Assembly: GCA_964247385.1 (NCBI GenBank)
Contig: CAXTUB010000014.1
Location: 16,743-80,742 of the forward strand
DNA: 64,000 nt
From: TMP-86 sp964247385
GTDB taxonomy: Bacteria > Pseudomonadota > Gammaproteobacteria > Steroidobacterales > Steroidobacteraceae
Direction: 5' to 3'
Of the stretch, positions 1 to 8,385 are shown one piece after another (the first letter of the stretch is position 1; each line of letters starts with the position of its first letter). The position numbers and the translations under genes are program-made. Below the pieces are notes generated by a model. That model searched no databases. It saw only the letters and a program-made list of their open reading frames with translations, and had not been told where the DNA came from.

Positions 1-180
<180 letters not shown>

Positions 181-197
181 CAGGAGTCTTAATTCAA

Positions 198-479
198 ATG
201 CCCCGCTCGTTGAAAAAAGGCCCGTTCGTCGATCTGCACCTTGCGAACAAGGTACAGACGGCTTCGCAGAAAAATGACCGCCGCCCCATCAAGACTTGGT
301 CGCGCCGCTCCATGGTGGTGCCCGATATGGTGGGCTTGACCATCGCAGTTCACAACGGCCGGCTGCACGTTCCGGTGCTCGTCTCGGAGAACATGGTGGG
401 TCACAAGCTCGGCGAGTTTGCGCCCACGCGCACATTCAAAGCGCATTCCGGCGATAAGAAAGTGTCGTCCGCGGAGTAG
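198..479 (+). CDS. rpsS: 30S ribosomal protein S19
   Basis: A 93-residue protein starting MPRSLKKGPFVD, the family's conserved N-terminus, with the usual length of about 92 residues. The KTWSRRSMVVPDMVG segment is typical. S19 binds 16S rRNA in the 30S head beside S13. The gene sits between rplB and rplV in the canonical S10 order, with only 2 bp to rplV, so it is read from the same transcript. Nothing unusual is seen. Confidence 0.98.
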   Translation: MPRSLKKGPFVDLHLANKVQTASQKNDRRPIKTWSRRSMVVPDMVGLTIAVHNGRLHVPVLVSENMVGHKLGEFAPTRTFKAHSGDKKVSSAE

Positions 480-481
480 GC

Positions 482-820
482 ATGCAGACCGAAGCCATCC
501 TGCGCTACGCGCGCATCTCGCCGCAAAAATGCCGATTGGTGGTTGATGCCATCCGCGGTAAATCCGCCACGCTTGCGGTCAACACTTTGAAATTCATGCC
601 GCAGAAAGGCGCGCGCATCGTGCTCAAGGTGCTCGATTCCGCGATCGCCAACGCTTACAACAATTTCAACGCAGATGTGGATGAGCTCAAGGTGACGCGC
701 GTGCAGGTCGACGTCGCGCCCATGTTCAAGCGCTTCCACGCGCGGGCGAAGGGCCGCGGCGTTCGCATCGCCAAGCGCAACAGTCATATCACGGTGCACG
801 TGTCGGACGGCAAAGCGTAA
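482..820 (+). CDS. rplV: 50S ribosomal protein L22
   Basis: 112 residues, near the family's usual 110. It shows the R-ISPQKCRLVVDAIRGK start region and the C-terminal hairpin with RAKGRGVRIAKRNSHITV, which lines the exit tunnel and is the site of macrolide-resistance changes in other bacteria. It starts 2 bp after rpsS and 25 bp before rpsC. Its sequence alone identifies it. Confidence 0.98.
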   Translation: MQTEAILRYARISPQKCRLVVDAIRGKSATLAVNTLKFMPQKGARIVLKVLDSAIANAYNNFNADVDELKVTRVQVDVAPMFKRFHARAKGRGVRIAKRNSHITVHVSDGKA

Positions 821-845
821 GCGGCCGAGCTCAGCAGGAAATTTC

Positions 846-1616
846 ATGGGTCAAAAAGTCAATCCGGTGGGCATTCGCTTGGGTATCACTCGGGAGTGGT
901 CCTCCAAGTGGTACGCGAACTCCAAAACTTTCGCGCAGAACATCCAGGCGGATGAGGTGGTGCGCTCGCTCCTGAAGAAGAAGCTGGCCGACGCCTCGGT
1001 CAGCCGCATTCATATCGAGCGGGCCGCGCGCCGCGCAAACATCACCATCCATACGGCGCGCCCCGGCATTGTCATCGGCAAGAAGGGCGAGGACATCGAG
1101 AAGCTCCGCCAGCAAGTGGCGAAGACGCTGGGCATGACCATGCAGGACGTGCGCATCAATATCGCCGAGATCCGCAAGCCCGAGCTCGACGCGCAGTTGG
1201 TGGCCGAAGGCATCGCGCAGCAATTGGAAAAGCGGGTGATGTTCCGCCGCGCCATGAAGCGCGCCATCACCAATACCATCCGTTCCGGAGCGCTGGGTAT
1301 CAAAGTGCGTATCTCGGGCCGCTTGAATGGCTCCGAGATTGCCCGCACCGAAACCAATCGCGAGGGCCGCGTGCCTTTGCATACTTTCCGCGCGGACATC
1401 GACTACGGCCTCGCCGAGGCGCGCACGACCTACGGTGTCATTGGCATCAAGGTGTGGATCTTCAAAGGCGAGATCTTCGATGAGCCCGAGGTCGAGGCGA
1501 TCGAGCCGGCTGAGAGCGAGTCGAGCAAGCCCGCCGAGGGCGCGAGCGCCGCGGCGCCGCCCGCAGCGGCCAATGCATCGGCTTCTGCTGCCTCGGCGGC
1601 GGCAGGCGCGGAATAA
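846..1616 (+). CDS. rpsC: 30S ribosomal protein S3 with Ala-rich C-terminal tail
   Basis: 256 residues starting MGQKVNPVGIRLGI. A KH domain lies near residues 40-110, with the RNA-binding loop PGIVIGKKGEDIEKL, followed by the S3 C-terminal domain ending at GVIGIKVWIFKGEIF. S3 sits at the mRNA entry channel and contributes to mRNA unwinding. The family is usually about 210-235 residues. Here roughly 40 extra residues rich in Glu, Ser, Pro and then almost only Ala follow the folded part. Six bases separate it from rplP. Confidence 0.97.
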   Translation: MGQKVNPVGIRLGITREWSSKWYANSKTFAQNIQADEVVRSLLKKKLADASVSRIHIERAARRANITIHTARPGIVIGKKGEDIEKLRQQVAKTLGMTMQDVRINIAEIRKPELDAQLVAEGIAQQLEKRVMFRRAMKRAITNTIRSGALGIKVRISGRLNGSEIARTETNREGRVPLHTFRADIDYGLAEARTTYGVIGIKVWIFKGEIFDEPEVEAIEPAESESSKPAEGASAAAPPAAANASASAASAAAGAE

Positions 1617-1622
1617 TTTCTC

Positions 1623-2039
1623 ATGATGCAACCCAAGCGGACCAAGTTCCGCAAGCAGTTCAAAGGAAGGCTCGGCGGCAACGCACTGCGCGGGAACTCC
1701 GTGGCGTTCGGAGATTTTGGCCTCAAGGCGACGGATCGTGCCCGCATGACAGCGCGCGAGATCGAAGCGGCGCGGCGCGCAATCTCGCGCTATGTGAAGC
1801 GCGGCGGACGCATTTGGATTCGCGTCTTTCCCGACGTGCCGATCACCCAGAAACCTCTGGAGGTTCGCATGGGAAGCGGTAAGGGCAATGTCGAGTACTG
1901 GGTGGCCAAAGTGCTGCCCGGCAAGGTGCTGTTCGAGATGGAAGGAATCAGCGAAAGCATCGCTCGCGAGGCGTTTAGATTGGCGGCGGCCAAGCTGTCC
2001 GTGTCTACCGCATTCGTCAAGCGGCAGGTGCGCGGATGA
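1623..2039 (+). CDS. rplP: 50S ribosomal protein L16
   Basis: 138 residues with the family N-terminus (M)MQPKRTKFRKQFKGR; either of two tandem ATG codons (1623 or 1626) can be the start. The loop GGRIWIRVFPDVPITQKPLEVRMGSGKG reaches towards the peptidyl transferase centre, and its Arg is the one hydroxylated by RoxA in some relatives. The stop overlaps the rpmC start by 4 bases (ATGA), indicating coupled translation. Confidence 0.98.
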   Translation: MMQPKRTKFRKQFKGRLGGNALRGNSVAFGDFGLKATDRARMTAREIEAARRAISRYVKRGGRIWIRVFPDVPITQKPLEVRMGSGKGNVEYWVAKVLPGKVLFEMEGISESIAREAFRLAAAKLSVSTAFVKRQVRG

Positions 2040-2239
2040 AGAGCAAGCAAGCGCCACCAAAAACGCGCGCGGGGCTGAACGAGGAGCTGTTCAAACTGCG
2101 CCGCGAACAGTTCAACCTGCGCATGGCGCGCGCCACGGGCCAGGCAGCGAAGCCGGATCAATTTGCGAAGGTGCGCAAGAACATCGCGCGCGTCAAAACG
2201 GCGCTGGTCGCGGCGCAACGGGCTGGAGGTAAAGGGTGA
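2036..2239 (+). CDS. rpmC: 50S ribosomal protein L29
   Basis: 67 residues, the usual size for this small two-helix protein at the exit tunnel, where signal recognition particle and trigger factor dock. The ELFKLRREQFNLRMARATGQ segment is the family signature. It overlaps rplP by 4 bases, and its TGA overlaps the start of rpsQ. The first residues (MKSKQAPPKTRAGLNEE) are slightly longer and more basic than in E. coli. Confidence 0.96.
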   Translation: MKSKQAPPKTRAGLNEELFKLRREQFNLRMARATGQAAKPDQFAKVRKNIARVKTALVAAQRAGGKG

Positions 2240-2583
2240 TGGCCGCACATCAAGACGCAGCGCAAGAGTCAGCGCAATCAACCGCGCTGCCGGACGCCGC
2301 AACTCAGGGCGAAGCCGCAGACGCCGCGCAGAGCGCTGGCAAGAGGGTGCTCACCGGCAGGGTATTGAGTGCCAAAATGGACAAGACCATTGCGGTGTCC
2401 ATCGAGCGCATGGTCAAGCATGAAATCTACGGCAAGTACATTCGCCGCACGACCAAGTTGTTGGCGCACGATGCGAACAACGAAAGCAAGGAAGGCGACC
2501 TCGTGTCCATCGAGCCGTGCCGTCCCATGTCGCGCCGCAAGTCCTGGACATTGGTGCGCATTGTCGAGCGCGCCCAAGGTTGA
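2239..2583 (+). CDS. rpsQ: 30S ribosomal protein S17 with extra N-terminal segment
   Basis: The S17 core starts near residue 35 (KRVLTGRVLSAKMDKTI) and ends RRKSWTLVRIVERA, matching the OB-fold family of about 84 residues that helps organise the 16S 5' domain. In front is a roughly 33-residue Ala/Gln/Glu-rich segment. The ATG at 2239 overlaps the rpmC stop; a GTG at 2236 is the alternative. No ATG lies between the extension and the core, so the extension is probably translated, but a later non-ATG start cannot be excluded. Confidence 0.95.
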   Translation: MAAHQDAAQESAQSTALPDAATQGEAADAAQSAGKRVLTGRVLSAKMDKTIAVSIERMVKHEIYGKYIRRTTKLLAHDANNESKEGDLVSIEPCRPMSRRKSWTLVRIVERAQG

Positions 2584-2592
2584 GCCGAAACC

Positions 2593-2961
2593 ATGATTCA
2601 GCTGCGAAGTTTATTGAATGTCGCCGACAACAGCGGCGCGAAAAGTCTGATGTGCATCAAGGTGCTGGGCGGCTCCAAACGCCGTTATGCAGCCGTGGGT
2701 GACGTCATCAAGGTGAGTGTGAAAGACGCCATTCCGCGCGGCAAAGTGAAAAAGGGCGAGGTGTATGACGCCGTCGTGGTGCGCACCCGTCATGGGGTGC
2801 GGCGCGCAGATGGCTCTCTCATCCGTTTCGATTCCAATGCCGCGGTACTGCTCACCAACAAGCTCGAGCCGATTGGTACACGCATCTTCGGGCCCGTCAC
2901 GCGTGAGCTGCGCAACGTCCAGTTCATGAAGATCATCTCGCTCGCCCCTGAAGTGCTGTGA
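2593..2961 (+). CDS. rplN: 50S ribosomal protein L14
   Basis: 122 residues, exactly the usual family length, starting MIQLRSLLNVADNSGAKSLMCIKVLGG. L14 lies at the subunit interface and is the docking site of the silencing factor RsfS, which is encoded further along in this window (39723-40175). It lies 9 bp after rpsQ with no room for a separate promoter, so the S10 and spc groups appear to be joined. Confidence 0.98.
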   Translation: MIQLRSLLNVADNSGAKSLMCIKVLGGSKRRYAAVGDVIKVSVKDAIPRGKVKKGEVYDAVVVRTRHGVRRADGSLIRFDSNAAVLLTNKLEPIGTRIFGPVTRELRNVQFMKIISLAPEVL

Positions 2962-2971
2962 AGGAACGGCG

Positions 2972-3289
2972 GTGAAAAAAATTCGCAAAGGCGATCAGGT
3001 CATTGTCATCGCGGGGCGCAACAAGGGGCGTCGCGGCGCGGTTTCGCAGGTTCTTGCCGACGACCGCATTCGCGTCGAGGGCATCAATCTGATGAAGAAG
3101 CATACGCGCCCGAATCCGCAAGCCGGCGTGCAGGGCGGCATCATCGAAAGCGAAGCGCCGCTGCATATTTCCAACGTGCTTCTTTACAACCCCGCGACGC
3201 AGAAAGGCGATCGCGTGGGCTTCAAGTTGCTGCAAAACGGCAAGAAGGTCCGCATCTTCAGGTCCAACAAAGAACAGGTGGACGTTTAG
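2972..3289 (+). CDS. rplX: 50S ribosomal protein L24
   Basis: 105 residues with a GTG start at 2972. It has the KOW motif KIRKGDQVIVIAGRNKGRRG and the GINLMKKHTRPNPQ segment typical of L24, an assembly-initiating protein that binds the 5' part of 23S rRNA near the tunnel exit. It lies 10 bp after rplN and 9 bp before rplE. Confidence 0.97.
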   Translation: MKKIRKGDQVIVIAGRNKGRRGAVSQVLADDRIRVEGINLMKKHTRPNPQAGVQGGIIESEAPLHISNVLLYNPATQKGDRVGFKLLQNGKKVRIFRSNKEQVDV

Positions 3290-3298
3290 GGGTCTGGC

Positions 3299-3838
3299 AT
3301 GGCAAGACTACAGCAGCATTTTCGCGAAAAAATCATGCCCGACCTGGCGAAGTCGCTCGGCTTCTCCAACACCATGCAAGTGCCTCGCATCACCAAGATC
3401 ACCATCAATATGGGGGTTGGCGAGGCGGTTGCGGACAAGAAGGTGATCGATGCGGCCGTCGCAGATCTGACGAAGATCAGCGGCCAGAAACCGAAAGTCA
3501 CCAAGGCCAAGAAATCCGTGGCGACCTTCAAGGTGCGCGATGGCCAAGCCATCGGATGCATGGTCACGCTGCGCGGTGCGCGCATGTATGAGTTCCTCGA
3601 TCGACTGGTGAGCATCGCGGTGCCGCGGATTCGAGATTTTCGCGGTCTTTCCGCGCGTTCATTCGACGGCCGCGGTAACTACAGCATGGGCGTCAAAGAG
3701 CAAATCATTTTTCCGGAAATTCAATACGACCAGATCGATCAGATTCGCGGCATGGATATCACCATTTCCACGACGGCGCGCGATGATGCCAGCGGGCGTG
3801 CTCTGCTCGAGGCGTTCAATTTCCCGTTCCGCAAGTAA
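3299..3838 (+). CDS. rplE: 50S ribosomal protein L5
   Basis: 179 residues, the standard family length. NTMQVPRITKITINMGVGEA and the C-terminal GMDITISTTARDD are conserved L5 stretches. L5 binds 5S rRNA in the central protuberance and contacts the P-site tRNA. The gene follows rplX and precedes rpsN, as in the spc operon. Confidence 0.98.
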   Translation: MARLQQHFREKIMPDLAKSLGFSNTMQVPRITKITINMGVGEAVADKKVIDAAVADLTKISGQKPKVTKAKKSVATFKVRDGQAIGCMVTLRGARMYEFLDRLVSIAVPRIRDFRGLSARSFDGRGNYSMGVKEQIIFPEIQYDQIDQIRGMDITISTTARDDASGRALLEAFNFPFRK

Positions 3839-3876
3839 GACTCAACGGTTCAGGCTCACTAGGTAAGGCTCACGGT

Positions 3877-4182
3877 ATGGCAAAGACGAACATGATCATG
3901 CGCGAGAAAAAGCGCGTGAAAATCGCGAAGAAGTACGCGGCCAAGCGCACTGAGCTCAAGGAAGCCGTGCGCGATCCGAAGAACAGCGCCGAAGTGCGCG
4001 CCGATGCGCAGGCCAAGCTTCAAGCCCTGCCGCGGGACGCGAGCCCCACGCGTCAGCGCCGCCGCTGTGCCGTGACGGGCCGCCCGCGCGGCGTGTATCG
4101 TAAGTTTGGCCTCGCGCGCGCCAAGCTGCGCGAGCATGCGCACCGTGGTGAGATTCCGGGCTTGTCGAAGGCGAGCTGGTGA
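3877..4182 (+). CDS. rpsN: 30S ribosomal protein S14, zinc-free form
   Basis: 101 residues starting MAKTNMIMREKKRVKIAKKYA. This is the long form of S14; it lacks the four-cysteine zinc motif of the short form and has a single Cys in RRRCAVTGRPRGVYRKFGL. It binds the 3' domain of 16S rRNA in the 30S head. A 38-bp gap separates it from rplE, one of the larger gaps in the spc group. Confidence 0.97.
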   Translation: MAKTNMIMREKKRVKIAKKYAAKRTELKEAVRDPKNSAEVRADAQAKLQALPRDASPTRQRRRCAVTGRPRGVYRKFGLARAKLREHAHRGEIPGLSKASW

Positions 4183-4192
4183 GGTTTCACGC

Positions 4193-4588
4193 ATGAGCAT
4201 GACCGACCCGATCGCCGATCTGTTGACCCGTATCCGCAACGCGCAAGCCTCGGGCAAGCCGGACGTCACCATGGGCGCATCCAGGCTGAAGCTCGCCATC
4301 TTGGGCGTGCTCAAGGAAGAAGGCTATATCGCGTCATTCGATGTATCGAATGATGGCGGCAAGTCGGTGGTGTCGGTCGAGCTCAAATATTTCGAGGGCC
4401 GCCCGGTCATCGATCGCATCGAGCGGGTGAGCCGGCCCGGGCTGCGCATCTATCGCGGCAAGGATGCATTGCCCAAGGTCCTGGGAGGCCTGGGAGTGGC
4501 CGTCGTGTCCACGCCGCGCGGCGTCATGACGGATGCCAAGGCGCGAGCTGCCGGCACCGGCGGCGAAGTGCTCTTCGTCGTTCAATAG
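4193..4588 (+). CDS. rpsH: 30S ribosomal protein S8
   Basis: 131 residues from ATG 4193 (MSMTDPIADLLTRIRNA), the family's N-terminus. The C-terminal STPRGVMTDAKARAAGTGGEVLFVV is also conserved. S8 binds the central domain of 16S rRNA and, in E. coli, represses spc mRNA translation at rplE; whether the target structure exists here was not tested. The frame is open upstream to 4106, but that part would overlap rpsN and lacks homology. Confidence 0.97.
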   Translation: MSMTDPIADLLTRIRNAQASGKPDVTMGASRLKLAILGVLKEEGYIASFDVSNDGGKSVVSVELKYFEGRPVIDRIERVSRPGLRIYRGKDALPKVLGGLGVAVVSTPRGVMTDAKARAAGTGGEVLFVVQ

Positions 4589-4605
4589 TTGCGCTGAGAG
4601 GGTTT

Positions 4606-5136
4606 ATGTCTCGAGTTGCAAAAAAGCCGGTGGAGCTGCCGCAGGGTGTGAGCGCCGCCATCGCGGCGGATTCGATCACAGTCAAGGGCGCCAAGGGCTC
4701 GCTGTCGCGGGCGCTCGAGCACGGCATCAAAGTCGTGCAGAAGGAAAAGGAGTTGCAGGTGGAGCGTGGCGCGGGAGAGAACGCGGACGCGCTCGCGGGC
4801 TCGATGCGTGCGCATCTCGCCAACATGGTCGAAGGCGTGAGCAAGGGCTACGAGAAAAAGCTGGAGCTCGTGGGTGTTGGCTACCGCGCCGCAGTGCAGG
4901 CAAAAACTCTGAACCTCACGCTCGGTTTTTCGCACGCCGTGCTGTTTCCTATTCCGGATGGCATCACCATCGAAACGCCAAGCCAGACCGAGATCGTGGT
5001 CAAGGGCATCGACCGGCAGCGCGTAGGCCAGATCGCCTCCGAGATCCGTAGTTTCCGGCCGCCCGAGCCGTACAAAGGCAAGGGAGTCAAATATTCGGAC
5101 GAGAAGATCTCGTTGAAAGAGGCCAAAAAGAAGTAG
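4606..5136 (+). CDS. rplF: 50S ribosomal protein L6
   Basis: 176 residues, the usual length, made of two repeats of the L6 fold. MSRVAKKPVELPQGV and the C-terminal signature PPEPYKGKGVKY are conserved. L6 sits near the GTPase-factor binding site of the large subunit. Only 2 bp separate its stop from rplR. Confidence 0.98.
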   Translation: MSRVAKKPVELPQGVSAAIAADSITVKGAKGSLSRALEHGIKVVQKEKELQVERGAGENADALAGSMRAHLANMVEGVSKGYEKKLELVGVGYRAAVQAKTLNLTLGFSHAVLFPIPDGITIETPSQTEIVVKGIDRQRVGQIASEIRSFRPPEPYKGKGVKYSDEKISLKEAKKK

Positions 5137-5138
5137 CC

Positions 5139-5498
5139 ATGAAGCTGCACAAGAACGATATACGGCAACGCCGGGCGCGCCGCGGCCGCAAGAAAATTCA
5201 CGAGCTGGGCGAAGTGCGCCTGTCCGTGCATCGCACCGCGCAGCACATCTATGCGCAAGTCCTCGCGGCCGGCGGTGGCGAGGTGTTGGCCGCGGCCTCG
5301 ACGCTGCAGAAGAGCGTGCGCGGCGAATTGAAGAACACAGGCAATATCGAGGCGGCGAAAGCCGTCGGACGCGCCATCGCCGAGCGCGCCAAAGCCAAAG
5401 GCATTGGCAAGGTGGCATTCGACCGCTCGGGATATTTGTATCACGGACGCGTGAAAGCGTTGGCGGACAGCGCGCGCGAAGCCGGACTCGAGTTTTAA
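5139..5498 (+). CDS. rplR: 50S ribosomal protein L18
   Basis: 119 residues with the basic N-terminus RQRRARRGRKKI and the conserved LSVHRTAQHIYAQV strand, ending in the usual DRSGYLYHGRVKALADSAREAGLEF region. L18 binds 5S rRNA together with L5. It lies 2 bp after rplF and 18 bp before rpsE. Confidence 0.98.
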   Translation: MKLHKNDIRQRRARRGRKKIHELGEVRLSVHRTAQHIYAQVLAAGGGEVLAAASTLQKSVRGELKNTGNIEAAKAVGRAIAERAKAKGIGKVAFDRSGYLYHGRVKALADSAREAGLEF

Positions 5499-5516
5499 CA
5501 GGAGCATTCACGGCCT

Positions 5517-6023
5517 ATGGCGAGAGTTGAAAAGCCGGTGTCCGGCGATGACCTTCTGGAAAAATTGGTGGCCGTCAATCGGGTCGCCAAGGTCGTCAAG
5601 GGCGGCAAGCAGTTTGGTTTCACCGCGCTCACCGTGGTGGGCGATGGCGCAGGGCGAGTCGGGTTCGGCTATGGCAAGGCGCGCGAAGTGCCGGTGGCCA
5701 TCTCGAAAGCCATGCAACAGGCGCGCAAGAGTTTGGTCAATGTGTCCTTGAAGAACGATACCCTGTACTACGCGGTCAAAGGCCGGCATGGAACCACGCG
5801 CGTCTATATGCAGCCGGCGGCGGACGGCACCGGCGTCATCGCGGGCGGGGGCATGCGCGCGGTATTCGAGTGTGTCGGCGTACGCAATGTGCTTGCGAAG
5901 AGTTATGGCTCGCGCAATCCCATCAATGTGGTGCGCGCCACCATGGATGCGCTCGGTAAGCTCCGCTCGCCTCAGGAATTTGCGGCGAAGCGCGGCAAGA
6001 GCGTCGAAGAGCTGAGCGCTTAA
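5517..6023 (+). CDS. rpsE: 30S ribosomal protein S5
   Basis: 168 residues. The double-stranded RNA-binding domain contains VNRVAKVVKGGKQFGFTA and the flexible loop DGAGRVGFGYGKAREV. The C-terminal domain has the GSRNPINVVRATMDAL motif. S5 monitors decoding fidelity beside S4; the loop is where spectinomycin-resistance changes arise in other bacteria. The gene lies between rplR and rpmD as expected. Confidence 0.98.
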   Translation: MARVEKPVSGDDLLEKLVAVNRVAKVVKGGKQFGFTALTVVGDGAGRVGFGYGKAREVPVAISKAMQQARKSLVNVSLKNDTLYYAVKGRHGTTRVYMQPAADGTGVIAGGGMRAVFECVGVRNVLAKSYGSRNPINVVRATMDALGKLRSPQEFAAKRGKSVEELSA

Positions 6024-6053
6024 CGCGCGCATCAAGAGTCAAGAGGAACGGGC

Positions 6054-6254
6054 ATGGCTGATTCCAAGTTACGCGTGACGCAAGTGCGCAGCACTGCGGG
6101 CCAGTTGCGGCACATCCGGAATTCGGTGCGTGGCTTGGGCCTGCGCCGCATTCGTCACTCGGTCGTGATCATCGACACCCCTGCCAATCGCGGCATGGTG
6201 GCGGCAGCGAATCATTTGTTGAGAGTCGAGCACGTCTCGACGGAGAAACGGTAG
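6054..6254 (+). CDS. rpmD: 50S ribosomal protein L30
   Basis: 66 residues, slightly longer than the usual 58-60. The LRVTQVRSTAGQLRHIRNSVRGLGLRR stretch is characteristic. L30 is a peripheral large-subunit protein. Its TAG shares one base with the GTG start of rplO, so the two are probably translated together. A 30-bp gap separates it from rpsE. Confidence 0.96.
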   Translation: MADSKLRVTQVRSTAGQLRHIRNSVRGLGLRRIRHSVVIIDTPANRGMVAAANHLLRVEHVSTEKR

Positions 6255-6694
6255 TGCGCTTGAACGATCTCAAGCCGGCGAAGGGCGCGAAGCGCGAGCA
6301 TCTGCGTGTCGGGCGAGGCGCATCGGCAGGTCAGGGGAAAACCTGCGGCCGCGGCGTCAAGGGGCAGCGCGCGCGCAAGGGCGGTTATCACAAGGTGGGT
6401 TTCGAAGGCGGTCAGATGCCTTTGCAGCGACGGTTGCCCAAGGTGGGCTTCCGCTCTGCGGTCAAACGCGCTCGTGCTGAAATCAATTTGTCACAGCTGG
6501 CGAAGCTTGACACGGCTGAGATCACGTTGGAGGCATTGAAGAAAGCCAGCGTGGTGCATGCAGGGGCTGAGCGCGTGAAGATCATTCTGTCCGGCAAACT
6601 CTCGAAGCCGATCGCCATCAAAGGCGCGGATCTCGTCGCAACGGCTGGCGCAAAGCGCGCCATCGAGGCGGCCGGCGGGCGCTTCGAGGCCTAG
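6254..6694 (+). CDS. rplO: 50S ribosomal protein L15
   Basis: 146 residues starting with GTG at 6254 (MRLNDLKPAKGAKREHLRVGRG). The Gly/Arg-rich extended N-terminal arm (GQGKTCGRGVKGQRARKGGY) that threads into 23S rRNA is clear, followed by the globular domain. It overlaps rpmD by one base and lies 49 bp before secY. Confidence 0.98.
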   Translation: MRLNDLKPAKGAKREHLRVGRGASAGQGKTCGRGVKGQRARKGGYHKVGFEGGQMPLQRRLPKVGFRSAVKRARAEINLSQLAKLDTAEITLEALKKASVVHAGAERVKIILSGKLSKPIAIKGADLVATAGAKRAIEAAGGRFEA

Positions 6695-6743
6695 CCTCGG
6701 GCGGACGCGAATTCTTGTCGGCTCACGGGTAGGTACGCATCTC

Positions 6744-8099
6744 ATGGCAACCGTAGCAAGCCCCAGCGCAACCTCCGCGCTTGGCGATATGACTCGCTTC
6801 GCCGAGATGCGCAAGCGGCTGTGGTTCTTGCTTGGCGCTTTGGTCGTGTATCGGGTGGGCACGTTCATCCCCGTGCCCGGCATTGACGCCGCGCGCTTCG
6901 CTACCTTCTTCTCGACGCAGCAGGGAACGCTTCTCGGCATTTTCAACATGTTTTCGGGTGGGGCGCTGCAGCGCTTCAGTATTTTGGCCTTGAATGTCAT
7001 GCCCTACATCACCGCTTCGATCATCGTGCAGATGATGTCGATGGCCGTGCCGTCGTGGGCCCAAATTCGCAAGGAAGGTGAATCGGGCCGGCGCAAGCTC
7101 ATGCAATACACGCGCTATGGCACGGTGGCGCTGGCCGCGTTTCAAGGGTTTGGCGCCGCGCTTGCGATTCAACACTCGGGCGGCAACCTGGTGCCGAATC
7201 CCGGACCCCAGTTTTTGCTGGTTGCGACGCTTTCCATCACCACGGGCACGTTGTTTTTGATGTGGCTGGGCGAGCAGATCACCGAGCGCGGCATTGGCAA
7301 CGGGATCACGATGATCATCGTGGCCGGGATCGTCGCTGGGCTGCCGCGCGCCATCGGCAATACGCTGGAGATGGTGCGCTCGGGCGAGATGAACCCGCTC
7401 ATCGTTCTGTTGATCGTGGTCGTGGTCGTCTTGGTGACGTTGTTCTGCGTCTTCGTCGAGCGTGCCCTGCGCAAGATTCAAGTGAATTACGCCAAGCGCC
7501 AAGTGGGCCGCCGCATGATGCAAGGGCAGTCCACGCATCTGCCTTTCAAGCTCAACATGGCGGGCGTCATTCCGCCCATTTTTGCCTCGAGCTTGTTGGT
7601 GTTTCCCGCCACCATCGCGCAATTCTTCGGCAACACGCCCAATCCCAACGCGTGGCAGCGCGGCTTGCAGCAAGTGGCGGCGACATTGAACTACGGGCAA
7701 CCCTTGCACGTACTGCTGTATGCCGTACTCATCGTCGGCTTCGCATTTTTCTATGTGGCGCTGGTGTATGACGCACGTGATACGGCGGAAAATCTGAAGA
7801 AGGCGGGTGCGTTCATCCCCGGCATCCGGCCTGGATTACAAACCGGTGAATATCTCGACAAGGTGCTGTCGCGTCTGACGCTGTGGGGCGGCTTGTACAT
7901 CATGTCCGTTTGCCTGCTTCCCGAGATCATTCGCATGGTGAATCCGAGTATTCCTTTTCAGTTTGGCGGCACATCGCTCCTCATCATCGTGGTAGGCGTC
8001 ATGGATTTCATTGCGCAGTTGCATTCCCACTCGATGTCGCATCAATACGAGGGGCTCATGAAAAAGGCCAGCCTGCGCGGCATCGGGACCAGGAAGTAG
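6744..8099 (+). CDS. secY: protein translocase channel subunit SecY
   Basis: 451 residues, close to the 443 of E. coli, with about ten hydrophobic membrane segments and conserved SecY motifs such as IPVPGIDA near residue 38 and EGLMKKASLRG at the C-terminus. SecY forms the inner-membrane pore of SecYEG, used for export and membrane insertion of proteins such as the lipoproteins in this window. It closes the spc group, as is usual. A hairpin-like GTAGCGC/GCGCTAC pair straddles the stop (8096-8123) but lacks a T tract. Confidence 0.99.
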   Translation: MATVASPSATSALGDMTRFAEMRKRLWFLLGALVVYRVGTFIPVPGIDAARFATFFSTQQGTLLGIFNMFSGGALQRFSILALNVMPYITASIIVQMMSMAVPSWAQIRKEGESGRRKLMQYTRYGTVALAAFQGFGAALAIQHSGGNLVPNPGPQFLLVATLSITTGTLFLMWLGEQITERGIGNGITMIIVAGIVAGLPRAIGNTLEMVRSGEMNPLIVLLIVVVVVLVTLFCVFVERALRKIQVNYAKRQVGRRMMQGQSTHLPFKLNMAGVIPPIFASSLLVFPATIAQFFGNTPNPNAWQRGLQQVAATLNYGQPLHVLLYAVLIVGFAFFYVALVYDARDTAENLKKAGAFIPGIRPGLQTGEYLDKVLSRLTLWGGLYIMSVCLLPEIIRMVNPSIPFQFGGTSLLIIVVGVMDFIAQLHSHSMSHQYEGLMKKASLRGIGTRK

Positions 8100-8141
8100 C
8101 GCGCGGAAAAGTCGCGGCGCTACGGAATATCGGGAGCAAAC

Positions 8142-8255
8142 ATGAAGGTTCGACCATCGGTCAAGAAAATCTGTAAGAACTGCAAGGTGGTGCGCCGGCG
8201 TGGCGTGGTCTACGTCATTTGCACGGATCCGCGCCATAAGCAGCGTCAAGGTTGA
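8142..8255 (+). CDS. rpmJ: 50S ribosomal protein L36, zinc-binding form
   Basis: A 37-residue protein, MKVRPSVKKICKNCKVVRR at its start, matching the fixed size of L36. Cys11, Cys14, Cys27 and His32 give the C-x2-C...C-x4-H zinc ribbon, so this is the zinc-containing paralogue rather than the zinc-free one used in zinc starvation. It lies between secY and the alpha-operon promoter, the classic position. Confidence 0.97.
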   Translation: MKVRPSVKKICKNCKVVRRRGVVYVICTDPRHKQRQG

Positions 8256-8288
8256 GCGCTGCGCGCGGCCTATTGAACCGCAGGTGGA

Positions 8289-8317
8289 TTGAACGGTAGC
8301 CGAGGTGCCGATATACT
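8289..8317 (+). promoter_or_regulatory. sigma70-type promoter of the alpha operon
   Basis: TTGAAC at 8289-8294 and TATACT at 8312-8317 are separated by exactly 17 bp, a strong match to the -35/-10 consensus. It lies 69-97 bp upstream of rpsM in a 130-bp gap between rpmJ and rpsM, the only large gap in the ribosomal region. The resulting leader of about 60 bases leaves room for the S4-binding control structure known from E. coli; I did not establish such a fold here. Confidence 0.75.
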
Positions 8318-8385
8318 GGCGTGCTTTTTTGACGCCGTTCGCGGCAGTATCGACTGCCCGCATCATTACTTAATTCGAGGGATTC

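Noticed and set aside
831..2060. A 409-codon open frame on the minus strand opposite rpsC-rplP
   Set aside because: It is antisense to two certain ribosomal protein genes, has Arg/His/Ala-rich composition typical of a GC-rich shadow frame, and no ribosome-binding site or homology was recognised.
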